Assembly: GCF_000003815.2 (NCBI RefSeq)
Contig: NC_049986.1
Location: forward strand, 13,203,805-13,267,804
Source of the DNA: Branchiostoma floridae
Taxonomy: Eukaryota > Chordata > Leptocardii > Amphioxiformes > Branchiostomatidae
Reading direction: 5' to 3'
DNA length: 64,000 nucleotides
Shown: positions 12,701 to 24,784 of the stretch, piece by piece
Position numbering within the stretch: the first letter of the stretch is position 1
Layout: the number at the start of each line of letters is the position of its first letter
The notes under the pieces: generated by a model
What the model saw: the letters and a program-made list of their open reading frames with translations, nothing else
The model's database searches: none
Told to the model about the DNA's origin: nothing
Program-made: the position numbers and the translations under genes

Positions 12701-14939
12701 ATTATTTGGCAGACGATGAGATGTTCGCCTTAACGTTACGCATTAGAGTCTAATTGAAGAAAGACATACACAATGACGTATGGGATCTTCTTCTTTCGGA
12801 CAAACTCTATTTCAACCACGTTGTGGACATTGATAATAATCAAGTACACAATGAAACTTCCTCTCATGTCATACTGTTGACACATTCTTATGTTGCTTAT
12901 TCAACAGACTAGTTACTGAAAATGCGTCGCGTCTAAATTTTCCATTATAAGTTATATGTTATGAAATTCAAATATACAAATACATAACAGATTTAATTAG
13001 ATGGAACATTTGAGTCTGCGTATGATTACTTTGGGTGTCGTTGTCTGTAAATTTGATATAGGGTTGGGCAACGTTTTTCAGTCAATGTCTAAATACCGTG
13101 ATTCCATACATTAAAATTATCAAAACGATATGGATGTGATTTTTTTCATACTAGAATAACATAAAAGAGCGACAGTTACAATGCATTTTAGAGAAAGAAA
13201 TTGAAAAGTGGCAATCAGATTTGCTGTTGCCGACTTCCTTCTGAATTTGGTCACGTTCAGGTTCTGACGTTGTAAAAATATCGAATGGCTTCAACTGACA
13301 GCAATATACGGCTTACTTTTTGATTGCTTGTGTCAGTCATTGTCCGACAGTAACCGGACAAATGCAATATTCAAATTTGCTGACGTACGGAGCCACCCAG
13401 CACTGAACAATGGTGTGGAAAATTCCGCTTCTGTCTCTGTTCAATGGGTTTAATTAAGTGTGTGATATCGACCTACAAGTCGAAAGTCAGTGTAACTGAG
13501 TTACACACAACACTATTGTACATGTGTTCTTTCCATATACTTAACGCGACCCACAAGCACAAAAAAAAACAAATATTTCTTAAGTTTCTTAGTTATGAGA
13601 CAAGAATTTAAACTAGTTAATTAAATAAAACTTTGAGTCTGTTGTTAAAGAAAACGCAACAGATATCAAACTTTAAAGTGAAAACTTATAATAAGGCTAC
13701 TTCTGTGTTTTTGTTCCGTACGTTATATTAGCCAGACGTAGATTAAAACAACAGGAACAATATCGTGCCTGAACTGAAGGACTGAAGCTCATAGAAGTTT
13801 TACTTACTTTTGAAAGTACTTTGACCGCAAATAACCGGGCAAGTGTCGCACCAGACCCACCCAGTTATGAACGTAGCTACGGAAAGTTCCATTCATCCTT
13901 TAGGTTAGTGGAGTTCAAGTGTTGAACGAACTGTGTAATCACAACCTATCGGACGAATCCGGTTTGCGACTATCTTTATAATGTGAATGTTACGATATTG
14001 GCATTTAACAGTCTTCGCACTAGGTATAGGTGGTTTTAGTATGTATTGCACATCTGCAAGTTTCAGTAAGTTAAAACAGACCGACGGAATATTATTATTA
14101 ACGACATCTCTTTCAATATCTTTCTTATGTTAAAGTCCCTCTGCACTGTCACTGGTATGGCACTCTCTTGAATCATATCTTAGATAACTGAATCAATCAA
14201 TAAATTTTATTGCAAATTCATGCCCGTGGGCTAATTGCAGGTAACATGAGAGATTCAGACAAAGTAAAAACAATATCAAAGGTGTATACTCTATTTCTAA
14301 AACTAGTAAAAGCTAACTCTAGGTCCTGGGTTATTGGGTCGAGTACATGATGAAGAATTTATTGCCCTATTCCCTCTATTAGCTTATTAAAAATTTGTAC
14401 ATTCTAGTAGCATACTTTAACACCTGTATTATACTGAAACTCTCGGGGACTATGCCGGACAGCATCACCAAAAGTGGCCATAATGACCACGTGGTTGCCA
14501 TTATGCAGAGATGACCACTAGTGCAGGTTTGAATAAATATGATACAGAAGTATTCTGATAGTTACTAGTTTAAAAGGGATCACTGATAAAACATATCTCA
14601 GAATAACCGTACGACATTGAATTTGCATCTATAACTACTGTAGGGCCACTAGGGGTCGATGATCGGGCGTGGCCACAAGGTAGGGCACCTCTAGCCATAT
14701 TTAGAACATATCATGATGTCATGATCTATTTAGATAAAAAATATCAGTATGTCGTGATTTTTGACCGACGCAAAGAGCATAAAAGAACGAACGCCGCGGT
14801 ACAGTTGTCAGAGGAACTTTCGCAAAGTGAAGTTAAATTTTTGATCGAGACTTTTAACGATAACCACTTAGCGTACGGTGCAGACACTAAGGAACAAATC
14901 CCAACAACACTCGACCGATCCTGTACGTTCCATATAACC
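12701..14939. other. Intergenic: POMT1 5' flank to SCA-A
   Basis: No convincing exon was found. The left part should hold the POMT1 promoter and 5' untranslated sequence. A repeat copy lies at about 12745-13110. A TATA-like CATAAAAG lies at 14778, about 160 bases before the SCA-A start codon. Confidence 0.5.
12745..13110 (+). repeat. Copy 1 of a ~350-bp repeat flanking SCA-A
   Basis: It shares, in order and orientation, the pieces TCAGACAAACT/TCGGACAAACT, AAGTACACAATGAAACT, GAAAATNCAAATA and ATTACTNNGGGTGYCRTNGTC with two other copies (16608-16940 and 16975-17300). Divergence is substantial, so it is old. It has no terminal repeats and no ORF; the family is unknown. Confidence 0.6.
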
Positions 14940-16498
14940 ATGAAGACCTTCACCGTAGGACTCCTCTTGACGTGCGTGCTCCTCACCTTGGTGCTTCTAC
15001 AGGGGGTGTCCGGACGGAGGGGCGGAGGGTTCCGTGGTGGTGGCGGATACCGTTCGGGCGGATCCCGGTACCGCGGTGGCTCGAGTGTCCGGAGATCTAG
15101 CGGATCTAGCGGATCTGGCGGCAGTCGTTACCGTCCCAGCAGTCCGCGTTACCGTCCCAGGATCGTCCCACCGCTGTTACTGTAAGTGGAGATCGGATGT
15201 TTCAGGGCGTTGCGATTGAAAACTTGAAATTGTATTGTATTGTACTATTGTATTGCATACTTCATTCAGTCTCTATTTGTTTTGTTTCGTGTGTGTGTGT
15301 TTGTGTGTGTGTGAGTGTGAGTGTGTATATATGTGTGTTATGTTTCTTGTTTGTTCCGTTTGTTGATTTGTTCTTGGGTGCGTGCGTGTTTTCTCCTTTG
15401 CCGCTGGAACGCATGCGGCTCATCAATCTGTACAAACTATCATATAATACTCTCCATCGACATTGTGCCATAACTTTTACTATGATAATCTGCCAGCTCG
15501 TCGTCCCGACGCCGGCGCTCCGGATCCAGCAGCATCCTGAGGAGGCAGGAGTGCCAGCACTGCACCGCGACCTACATCTACAAAGACTCGAGAACATCCA
15601 AGTACATGGTACGTACTGAGTCCTGCTCGGAGTTTAGTGTACTACCTTAATGACTTGGTGTATAGTACAGAAAATCAGATGTAATCATTCAAACAAAGAA
15701 AAAAATATTAACGGTACAATTATTTAATATTATTCTCCTTCTCGTAATCGTAATTGACTGCTGTATATGGGTGCCTTCTATCGCATGTATTCCGCCAGAG
15801 GTAAGACGTACTTTTATCCATCCCCAGACTGGGACTTCCAGCTCTCCCGGGGCACAGGAGGTCAGTATCTGCCGGGCCGGGACAGCCGCCTGTAACTACG
15901 GCAATTGCTCCATCAACTACCTGTGGTCTAACAGGACTATCACCGAATTCCCGGACATGTTAGTATTGCTCGAATTTTAGAATTCCTATGCTTATTCTAA
16001 ACATAATTGGCAGGGGTTTTTTTTTTGTTGTTGTTGTTGTCTGGCCTTGGTGCGTGAACTTTGAATTACTAATTATAAAACGCAGCTTTGGAAATTTCAA
16101 TTGAGAACTACATAAAATGTATTTGCTATATGTGAAATGCACTTAACACCTTTTAATAGCTAGTTTACAAACACATCAATATCAACACCGATAGTATACT
16201 TAAACCTGCCCATGGGAGTACCATCTTAAGTCATCAGCTTAAGTTTCAACCCATATATGCTCGCACAGACACATACAAGTATTCATTCTTTCCGTGCACA
16301 ATTCCACAAGATCCTAAATTTCCCATTCTTGTATGCATTATTTACAGAGTAGGGGTGTCCGACCCTGAAGCAGGCACCATATCAAATCAAGTGGAGGCTG
16401 TGCTCATCTGCGGCACCTTGCGGCATGCTCCGACACTGCAGGTCACCACACTGGCCCTGGTCATGGCTGCGGTTATGCGAATGATTGGAGGGGAATGA
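14940..16498 (+). CDS. SCA-A: small secreted six-cysteine protein with Arg/Gly-rich N-terminus
   Basis: Four exons: 14940-15181, 15497-15608, 15828-15958, 16348-16498; intron phases 2, 0, 2; 211 residues. Exon 1 gives a signal peptide (MKTFTVGLLLTCVLLTLVLL, then QGVSG) and a Gly/Arg/Ser/Tyr-rich segment with GGGFRGGGGYR. Exon 2 gives RRRRSGSSS and CQHC followed by TATYIYKDS. Exon 3 gives ICRAGTAAC and GNCSINYLWSNRT (an N-glycosylation site). Exon 4 gives VLICGTLRH and a moderately hydrophobic tail (LQVTTLALVMAAVM, then RMIGGE), possibly a GPI signal or membrane anchor. I recognise no named family. The same exon layout recurs in six other genes here. The first 90 coding bases differ from SCA-B at only about three positions, so A and B duplicated or converted recently. 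Confidence 0.85.
15287..15340. repeat. (GT)n microsatellite
   Basis: GTGTGTGTGT run with a few interruptions in SCA-A intron 1. Confidence 0.85.
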
Positions 16499-16607
16499 GA
16501 AATATTCATCAGGAAAAAGTTAGGCGTTGCTGATTCATATATCATCATTATGTTCTTCATTTGCTTATCATTATATTCAGGAAAAAATTGAAACAGTTGG
16601 TTTACTC

Positions 16608-17300
16608 ACACGTGGGATTTTGTTCTATCAGACAAACTTTATTTTTAGCCGTGTTGCGCACATAAAGATAATCAATTAAGTACACAATGAAACTCCCTTT
16701 GATTTTGTCCTCTTCACACATTCATATACTGCTGAACGTATTACTGATCAAATGCATTGTGTCATGTCCTTCTTTTCTATATGAAAAATACAAATAAATA
16801 AGTGATAGATTTTTAACTACTAATAACATAACGTGCTCTGAGCTTGCATATAATTACTACGGGTGCCATGGTCCGTAAAAGAGGTTTGGGGAACATATTC
16901 TCTGCTTCCTGATCAGGCCTTTCTACATAGCAATGGTCTCAGGAAACGATCTCTGTCTGAACACAATGGGTTTAATGACGCGTGTGATTGTGTTCTATCA
17001 GACGAATTCTATTTGTAAACGTGTTGTACCCATTAAGATAATTAAATACAAAATTAAACTCCCTTGATTCTGCCCCGTTCATTGCTGAACGTATTGACGA
17101 CAAAATACGTTGTGTCTCGTTCTTCCATTCTATGTAGAAAATCTAAGTACAATAGAAATAAATGAATGCATTTTCACCAAAGCAAATGTGTTCCATGTGT
17201 TCTGAGTTTTCATATCATTACTACGGGTGTCGTGGTCCGGAAAAGAAGTTTGAGCAAGCTATTATTTCCTGGTCAGGCTATTTCTAAATCATAGCAATGA
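16608..17300 (+). repeat. Two tandem copies (2 and 3) of the ~350-bp repeat
   Basis: Copies at 16608-16940 and 16975-17300 share TTGTTCTATCAGACAAAC/GAAT, GCTGAACGTATT and CATTACTACGGGTG in the same order, then a TTCCTG.TCAGGC segment. Copy 1 is at 12745. They bracket SCA-A. No ORF. Confidence 0.7.
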
Positions 17301-18400
17301 TGTCAGTCCAAGATTGATCTACGGTTACGTTTGACCATATGCATGTACATGTACGTCCACATGAGCGATCAGACAACGACGTAAATTAATCAGACAACAA
17401 AAAGCCGTAGAAAACTAATCTCCATGCAAATTTATGGGGGCAAACACAGTATCCAAGATCCAAGAGCAACACTTGCCTCCCTTATATCTGCTTGAAGATT
17501 AGTAGAAAACCGCCAGACACGCAGAAGATCTGCACAGGAGGGTAGCCTGAGGCGATGGCCGATGTGTCGTCATGGCAAACGATGACGTGTAGCTAATGAG
17601 TGCATACGTAACGAGAACTGCAGCTACAGGTAAGGTCGAACAATGTTCACATTCATTTCACAAGGCAGAGTTAGTTTTTTTACCGTGAATAAGACACTTG
17701 TTACTCCTTGCTGACTGACACAGGTCTTGCTACTTCCTTGTTGTCGGCGATCGGAAACGAGGGTCCTTGCTGAAAGTTCCTTGGTTCCAGGGTGAAAAGC
17801 GACAACATTATAGAGGGCCCAGGCCCAGTAGTAGTTCCAACTTAAGTTATGCAACAAGCATCAGGCCAACGTCATAATTCAGAAAACTCATAACAGACAT
17901 GATAATGAGTGTCTAATTGAGTCTTTATGCATGTATGTAGCAAACTCTAGTCACATTTTGAGCTGCGGACTTGTAGTGTGAGCTTAACGTTCTAAACATA
18001 TACTTCACTGTGTTTGAAATAGCCCGTGACACTTCTGGGAAAGTCCTGTAGAACGTTTTCTTTCATGGGTCACCGGTTCAATTGTAGTTGGGTCTACTTG
18101 GGCAAAACCATTGACGTAGGGATAATGTGTCGACAGGAGTCACTCGGAAACAAACTGTTCTTCGTCTTTCACTGCTTTAAAGTATTTACTGTGTACAGTA
18201 TTTACACATTCTCGCACATTGGTAATCTCTTATGTCGCCCTCTTTCAACTTCAAGAGGATAAGTACATCATGATAAGTAATCCATAATTGTGCATCCTTC
18301 CCGCTTTTGTCTCGGAATAAAACGATAATCACTTTAATGTGTAGACTTTCATTGAGCCTCGGAGGAACTACCAACGACACTGATTCCGTCTGCAATAACC
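17301..18400. other. Intergenic between SCA-A and SCA-B
   Basis: No exon or tRNA seen. It should contain the SCA-B promoter; an AT-rich AATAAAACG lies about 85 bases before the start codon. Confidence 0.45.
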
Positions 18401-20228
18401 ATGAAGACCTTCACCGTAGGACTCCTCTTGACGTGCGCGCTCGTCACCTTGGTGCTTCTACAGGGGGTGTCTGGACGGAGGGGCCGTGGTGGGGGAGGGT
18501 TCAGGTTCCGGAGTTCGTCGTCTGTCCGGAGATCTGGCGGCAGTAGTTTCCGTGCCAGGATCGTCCCACCTCTGCTACTGTAAGTGGGGAATGGATGGTT
18601 CATGATTACATGGACGTTAATTTAAAGCTAAGGTCACATTTCCAAACCGGGGCCCGACCGGGCAGCTTTCGGGAACGAAAAGGAGGATATAATCGAAAGA
18701 GACACAGAACTTGAAAAGAAGAGTCATGGGTATAATTTGGGAATATTTCTAGGTATACATTTCGGTTTTTCGTCTCCACAAACAAACCGGCCGGGCCCCG
18801 GTTTGGAAGTGTGACCTAACCATTAGTGAACACCAGATGGTGCATCTCCGTTTCGTGTAGTCCTGGGCCACACAACTTTTGTGGAATCACTATAGCGGAG
18901 GCTATTCCATTAGTAATGGTATGTGATACACTCTGAAATGCTGATTGCTAAACAGAGAAAGCAGTATGTACCTTGGTATGACTCGGCGGGGATCGAACTC
19001 AAAAATGAAATGCAAGGCGAACACTCTACCCACTAGGACGTCAACGTAACGATTAAAAAGTTGACATTACACTTAGCTGATATTACTTAAAAATAACAGG
19101 AGTCAGGAATGCTTGATTCAAACCTTTTATACAGTTTTGCGTGCTGGTTAATCCATTTGTTGACCCACTGTACCACAACTTTGTCTCTGGCAACTTTTCA
19201 GGGCATCGTCCCGGCGCAGGCGCCAAAGCGCCAGCAGCAGCAGCCTGGGTGCACAGCAGTGCCAGCGCTGCACCGCAGCCTACATCTACCAAGACCCCAG
19301 CACAGCCACCTTCATGGTACGTACTACACATATACCAGGACCCTACCACAGCCGCCTTCATGGTACGTACTACACAGGGAAAACAAAACATAGCCAGCAA
19401 ACGTAAGGGCTATGCTTATACACGTACTGCACAAAGTAAACAAAACATAGCGAAACCTAAGGGCTATGCTTATCACACATTCAGCGACTGTCTGCCTGTA
19501 TCTTCTACCGCATGTCTCAATTAAAAACCGAGTTCTTCCCTCTTGAAAGATTCCCAAATCACACTCAACCCTCGACCCCTTAGTACTGTACTTCAGTACC
19601 TCTTTGAACATGCTTTCTTGTTTGTAAAAATCGCAAAAGTATTCACTTGATCAGTTGTAATTCATCTATAAGAGAATTCTTTATGAGAATACCAGAGGTG
19701 AGTCATAGTTTTGTCCACATCCCCAGACTGGGACCTCCACCTCCCCCGGGGCACAGGAGGTCAGTATCTGCCGGAATGGGACCGCCGCCTGTAACTACGG
19801 GAAATGCTCCATCAACTACCTGTGGTCCAACAGAACTATCACTGACTTCCCGGACGGGTTAGTATTACTTGACTTTGAATTGACAGTTTTTCTTGGTGTT
19901 GCCTTTGTGTACGAACTTTTAATTACTAAAACGCAGCTTCGGAAATTTCAAATGAGAAATATATAAATGCATTGTTACATCTGTACAAATCACACTCTTA
20001 AAGTCCTAAATTCCCCATTTGTGCCCATTTTACAGAGTAAATGCAACAACGTCCGACCCTGAAGTAGGCATCATATCAGCTCAAGGACGTTATATGATAT
20101 AACGTCCTTGATCAGCTCAAGTGGAGTCTGTGCTCATTTGCGGCACCTTGCGGCATGCTCCGACACTGCAGGTCACCACACTGGCCCTGGTCATGGCTGC
20201 GGTCATGCGAATGATTGGTGGGGCCTGA
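18401..20228 (+). CDS. SCA-B: six-cysteine protein, C-terminus interrupted by a palindromic insertion
   Basis: Exons 18401-18579, 19202-19316, 19727-19857, 20036 onward; phases 2, 0, 2. The product mirrors SCA-A: signal peptide MKTFTVGLLLTC, GRRGRGGGGFR, then RRRRQS, CQRC with TAAYIYQD, ICRNGTAAC, GKCSINYLWSNRT. In exon 4, a 36-base insertion (about 20085-20120) adds a TAA (20100-20102) and a TGA. After it the original frame resumes with VLICGTLRH and the hydrophobic tail to TGA 20226-20228, as in SCA-A. As sequenced the protein would end after AQGRYMI, losing its sixth cysteine and anchor. It is either a recent pseudogene, a secreted form, or an assembly or allelic error. A 46-base offset duplicate of the exon 2 donor lies at 19362. 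Confidence 0.8.
18629..18819. mobile_element. Palindromic MITE, copy in SCA-B intron 1
   Basis: About 190 bases with inverted ends AGGTCACATTTCCAAACCGG at left and the near-complement at right, plus an inner GGGCCCGACCGGGC block. Closely similar elements lie at 28536-28732 and 45135-45324. No coding capacity. Confidence 0.85.
18905..19032 (-). repeat. tRNA-derived SINE-like sequence
   Basis: On the minus strand, GTCCTAGTGGGTAGAGTGTT resembles an A box and GAGTTCGATCCCC a B box, spaced as in tRNA. The cloverleaf is degenerate and the sequence continues past the tRNA part, which favours a SINE relic in SCA-B intron 1 over a working tRNA gene. Confidence 0.5.
19292..19372 (+). repeat. Tandem duplicate of SCA-B exon 2 end with its splice donor
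   Basis: The segment AGACCCCAGCACAGCC ... TTCATGGTACGTACTACACA (19292-19328) is repeated 46 bases on (19338-19374), including a second good donor at 19362. Use of the second donor would shift the frame relative to exon 3. A further pair of units with TAAGGGCTATGCTTAT follows to about 19475. Confidence 0.8.
20081..20111. repeat. 31-bp near-perfect palindrome in SCA-B exon 4
   Basis: TCAAGGACGTTATAT, one central base, then the exact reverse complement. It lies inside a 36-base insertion relative to SCA-A and SCA-C, with ATCAGCTCAA on both sides, so it resembles a fold-back insertion with a target or templated duplication. Confidence 0.85.
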
Positions 20229-22190
20229 GAAATATGCATCAAAACATCTACGAGTTGCTCATTCAGATTTCAACATTATGTTCTTCATTTGCGTATTTTA
20301 GACAGGAAACAATTCAGCTTACATCATTTATACGGAGAATTTGTAATGGTTCATATAATGTCCATGGTTCATATTGCTTGTAGCGTTACTAGCTTTATTT
20401 GGATATTTGCTTAATGAACTGTAGATTAGAATGATATCTAAGTTTTAGTATCGAAGAGACAGAGCGGTGTTGAAATTCGTGCAATTCGAAAGAGCAAGTG
20501 AGTGAAAAAATGTTGACATATGAAGTATGTCAGATCAACACTGATGTGAGACGAAACAGATCAAGCTTGCCCAGGCTCCGAACGACAGTTGATTAGAATA
20601 AATCGAAGATTTTGAAAATGCAAATATTTCTAAATAAAAGTTCTAACATATTGAAGAGTATTTACGTCCAAAAAGAACGCCTTGTCCGCGTTCTGCCATT
20701 GTTGTACATATTTCTAGCCTATTGTAGTTACATGTCTGTCAGCCCAATGTGTTGTCATTACGGTAACTTTAGAACCGTACATGATATACACGTTGAATTC
20801 TATTGTCTTTTGACATATACACAAACGGGTGGATATGTTAGAAATAGTTCTCAAATGAATGGAAATTTCTCGACATCATGTTTCTGTCTGTAAGGATCTA
20901 TGCCATTTACCCTTAGGCTATGTTGTGGTGATTTGGGGTAATTACTTATTTCTGCAATGCTGTCGAGCAAACAAATCAAGGTAGTACCGCTCTACATGTA
21001 CCTTCCTAAGCTACAATGTCATATTTTGTGTCGTATTCAAATTAGAGAGGCTTTATGGTATACAATGTACTTGTTTCGTTGCAACCTTGGGCTATGCATG
21101 TGTTTATTCGACCGAAACTTTATAGTGAAATCTAATTTGCCGTATACATGTATTTTGTCAGTATTTTGTGGGTTTGCTGACTGGTACTATACTTTGTAGG
21201 CATGGCAGTTTTGAGTGACTGTCTTTATGCCATGTACTAGTATTTAACCAGGAACACTTAAGTTTTCTTGAAGCGTGTTCGTCTATCAATATAGGCCTGT
21301 AAGGTTAGTATATACTGCATGCACTCGTGCTCCCTATTTACGTAGATAACAAGACCAGAAATAAAGAGGGATGTAGACAATGTAAAGGAACCTGTTCAAG
21401 ACTAGGTTTTTAAAAAAAGATTCCCACGATTTGGTCATGCATGCAAAAGTTCTCACCTATACATTCACGCCCATGTTGGAAACAGTGACTCACAAAACCC
21501 CACCTACATTAGTGTGTTACATAGTGGACGAGCAAGTACGTGCCTGAACAAAATCACATGCAACGTTACGTTAGCAGAATAGGTAGGTCAACAGGACCCG
21601 TGTCTTTCTCAGATTGAAAGTTTCCCCTTTATTTAGAAAACGGGAATATTTACCTACGTGGAGAGGAGCACGGGCCGTCGTTTCACACTGAGAGTGCGGT
21701 TAGCCCAGTATGTATGTCTGCTACGTAAGTGCTAGCTCCTGTGCATACCTTCTGTTTGGCTGCCGGTTTTCTATTGCTTTATGAGTGCCCTAGAAGGTTG
21801 AGGTAACGAGTAAGTTTAACCATAAAAGAAGCCGCAAACGATCAGAAAACCATAGAAAACCACCAGTCCATCCAGAAGGTCTGCACAGCAGGCTATAATA
21901 GTAGGTCTATATGTACGATATCTGCAGCTAGTAGGACCTGTTTTCTCTATTTTCTCCCCGTGTATTTAGTACAAATGACAATACATCCCGTCTATAGTAT
22001 AGGGAGGGGGTAGAAAGATAGGACTGAAACAGGACGTTTGAAAATTCCCATAGTGGCATGACGTCATGTTTCTGTCAGAGCTTTACGTCGATTGGAACAG
22101 TTCAACATCTAATCATGCGTGACGTATGACCCCAGTCCAACCACTTGCTATGTTTTCGTGTAGAGTTGAGTTGAAAACACGACATATAAA
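20229..22190. other. Intergenic between SCA-B and SCA-C
   Basis: Nearly 2 kb of AT-rich DNA. The short ORFs have no recognisable motif, splice context or similarity to the cluster exons. It should include the SCA-B 3' end and SCA-C promoter. Confidence 0.45.
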
Positions 22191-24509
22191 ATGAAGCCAC
22201 TGACAGTGCTGCTCGTGGCGTGTGTATTGGTGGCCCTGGTACACTGGCACGGCGCGTCCGGCTTCAGCGGGCGCCGCAGAACGACGACCAGTAGTCGCCG
22301 CCGGACAACCGTACTGGTACCCAGTACAAGTCGCCGTCGGACGACAATAGTGTCCAGTGGCCGAAGAAGGTCATCTCTGTCCAGTAGGGTTGTGCGGACC
22401 GGTGTCCGGCTTGTTGGATCTCGCCTATTGTGAGTCTCACACACTCTACATAGCTCACTAAGTCTTGTGTTACTGCCAATTGATACACATCTTCGTCGTA
22501 AAGGTGGCACATCCAGGCAATGAGATTAAAAGTTATACAACTGGCTAAGTTTTTTAACGGACGTCAGTGAATGGAGATTGTAACTGATTTAGTTACAGGA
22601 AACAGACAAGATAAAGAGAACGACCTAACATAACACAGGAAAGAACAACTATCAAAGTTGAAGTTAAATGTCGAAAATATTCAGTTTTGAAGTACTTGCA
22701 TTCCTTGGGCTCAAAGCCACAATCTGTTGCGGTGGAAGATTATAGCTGTAGGCTATGAGGAATGAATATAGTGACGGAGGGGTAAGAAATGTAGTCACTT
22801 CGTTTGACACAGAAGAACTTGACTTTTAATCTATATTTACAGGATGCATATTACACGTTTTTTTACTTAGCTCACTAAGTTCCTCTGCGTTCATTTGGTA
22901 GAAATCATTCTGAAGCAGGCTTGGACTGCAATGTCCAAAACAAACACTTGTCAAACACTACGCCAAAAGTCGAGCCGTTTGGCTTGGTCAGTTTGGCGAC
23001 GATTGAACCTCACTGTTACAGCAGAAGCATGACAATGGAATATCTGGGTAATTGTTGCCTATTGTCGTTATCCCCCTGTAGGAGTAGCGGACGGCGTCGT
23101 CGGTCCCGTCGTTCCAGTAACCGGCGTCTGTTCAACCAGCAGTGTCAGCAGTGCACGCCTGGATACGTCGCCTTCGATCCTGTCACCAATAAATACAGAC
23201 TACAGGTGAGTTAAAGATGTAAAAGAATACTAGAAACCAGCATTGACTGTCGTTAGGTGTAACTATGATCGTCAGTACTGGAGAGAATGCCAAAGAGTAG
23301 TTCAAACAAGTGGATGTGGTTTTGGAAACGGTCAGATGTTTCATTCAGGTCTGACTGGAGAGTTCGGAATTAGAGGATTTCAACTTTTCCAGCCAGAAGA
23401 TATATTGATTTTTTTTTTCTTGTGCCAGATCAGTCCATAACAAGTCTCAGTGATATACTGTCGCATCTTACTCATTAACATTGCAAGAGTACTGAACAGA
23501 AAACGACCTAAACTTGTAATCTGAATACATGTCGTATATGCCCGCATTTATAAATGGTCTTTGAGAACAAAGTTCAATCCTAAGATATACTCAGCCCATG
23601 TGCATGATATCAAACATACATTTGATGTTGTTTTCGTTAATGAGGAACTTCTTGTTCCTGTTCCTTGCCTTCTTTTGTATAGTGGTTGTGCAAACCTGGT
23701 GTGGGTGGATAAGCAATCCTTTCAGAAACGGTTTCGGGAAATGATTACTCTTTTTGCAGAAGTGACATGATATGCGATATTGTACTTGTTATGGTACTCT
23801 GGTATTTGCATATCTGGTATGGCCTTTGGGGCTCCGACTCGTTTAATTACCTTCACAAAGAATGTTATGTTTATGGTGTGTTTGTCTGTCCATTTGCATG
23901 TATGTAATTATGTATGTATGTATGTATGTATGTTACTGTGAACAGTATAACTCAAGAAGCCTTGGATGGATCCTGATGTTATTTGGTAGGTGGATAGAGG
24001 TCTGAAAAACAAAGGTCAAGTTTGACAATGGTTCCCCTAGTAGCTTTCTAAGGTACTGTAGCAGAACTTCATTTTTCGATATATCGTTTGCGTCTCTAGT
24101 GAAAGACACATGTCCTTTGCAGTATTCTATTCATTTATTGTCAAAGACAGGGTACAGGGAACCGTCCTAAGTCCCACATATACTTTTAGTATACTAACGG
24201 ACTTTGCTTGTCTTCAGACGTACGGTTCCATCTCCGAAGAGGCCCAGCTGATGAGGATCTGCCGCAGTGGAAGCGTGGCGTGTAACAGCGGCAGGTGTTC
24301 TATCAACTACCTGTACAGTAACGGCACCATCACCGACTTCCCGGATAAGTACGTAGTACAGAAGTACACTCTCAAGGAAAAGTACTACCTCTTAATGACT
24401 ACTGTTTGAAAGGCATACAGTGCTGTGTGCGGCGTGTGTGTGTGTGTGTGCTCAGGCGTGCGCGTGTGTACGAGCGAGCGTGTGTGTGTATGCTTGTGTG
24501 TGTGTGTGC

Positions 24510-24540
<31 letters not shown>

Positions 24541-24784
24541 TGTGTGAAAAACACTTTGAAATAGTTTTAAGCTAGTAGCTAGCAATGTCTTCTCTTTGCT
24601 CCATCCTGATTTAATGCCGTTGCTTTACAGCATTGGCGGTGTGGACCCTTACGTCGGACGGATTTCAAGTACTCTGGAATCTGTGCTCATTTGCGGCACC
24701 TTGCGGCACGCAGCGTCCCTGCAGGTCACGTTGCTGGTCCTTGCTGCAGGAGCGGCGGCGGTGTGGATGGTCCACCGTGACTAA
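22191..24784 (+). CDS. SCA-C: six-cysteine protein with Arg/Thr/Ser-rich N-terminus
   Basis: Exons 22191-22429, 23082-23205, 24218-24348, 24631-24784; phases 2, 0, 2; 215 residues. Signal peptide MKPLTVLLVACVLVALVHW, then a basic segment with three or more RRRTT-type repeats (GRRRTTTSS, SRRRTTVLV, SRRRTTIVS), unlike the Gly-rich segment of A. Core: CQQC with TPGYVAFDPVTNKY; ICRSGSVAC and GRCSINYLYSNGT; VLICGTLRH. The C-terminus LQVTLLVLAAGAAAVWMVHRD is hydrophobic with a charged end, fitting a membrane anchor or weak GPI signal. Core motifs put it in a subgroup with A and B. I recognise no outside family. Confidence 0.85.
23900..23933. repeat. (TATG)n microsatellite
   Basis: About six TATG units in SCA-C intron 2. 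Confidence 0.85.
24430..24546. repeat. (GT/GC)n microsatellite
   Basis: Alternating purine-pyrimidine run with a GCGCGC core, potentially Z-DNA forming, in SCA-C intron 3. Confidence 0.9.

Noticed and set aside
15197-15619. 140-codon plus-strand ORF over SCA-A exon 2
   Set aside because: It reads through intron microsatellite and uses the wrong frame of exon 2; the spliced frame with CQHC matches the paralogues.
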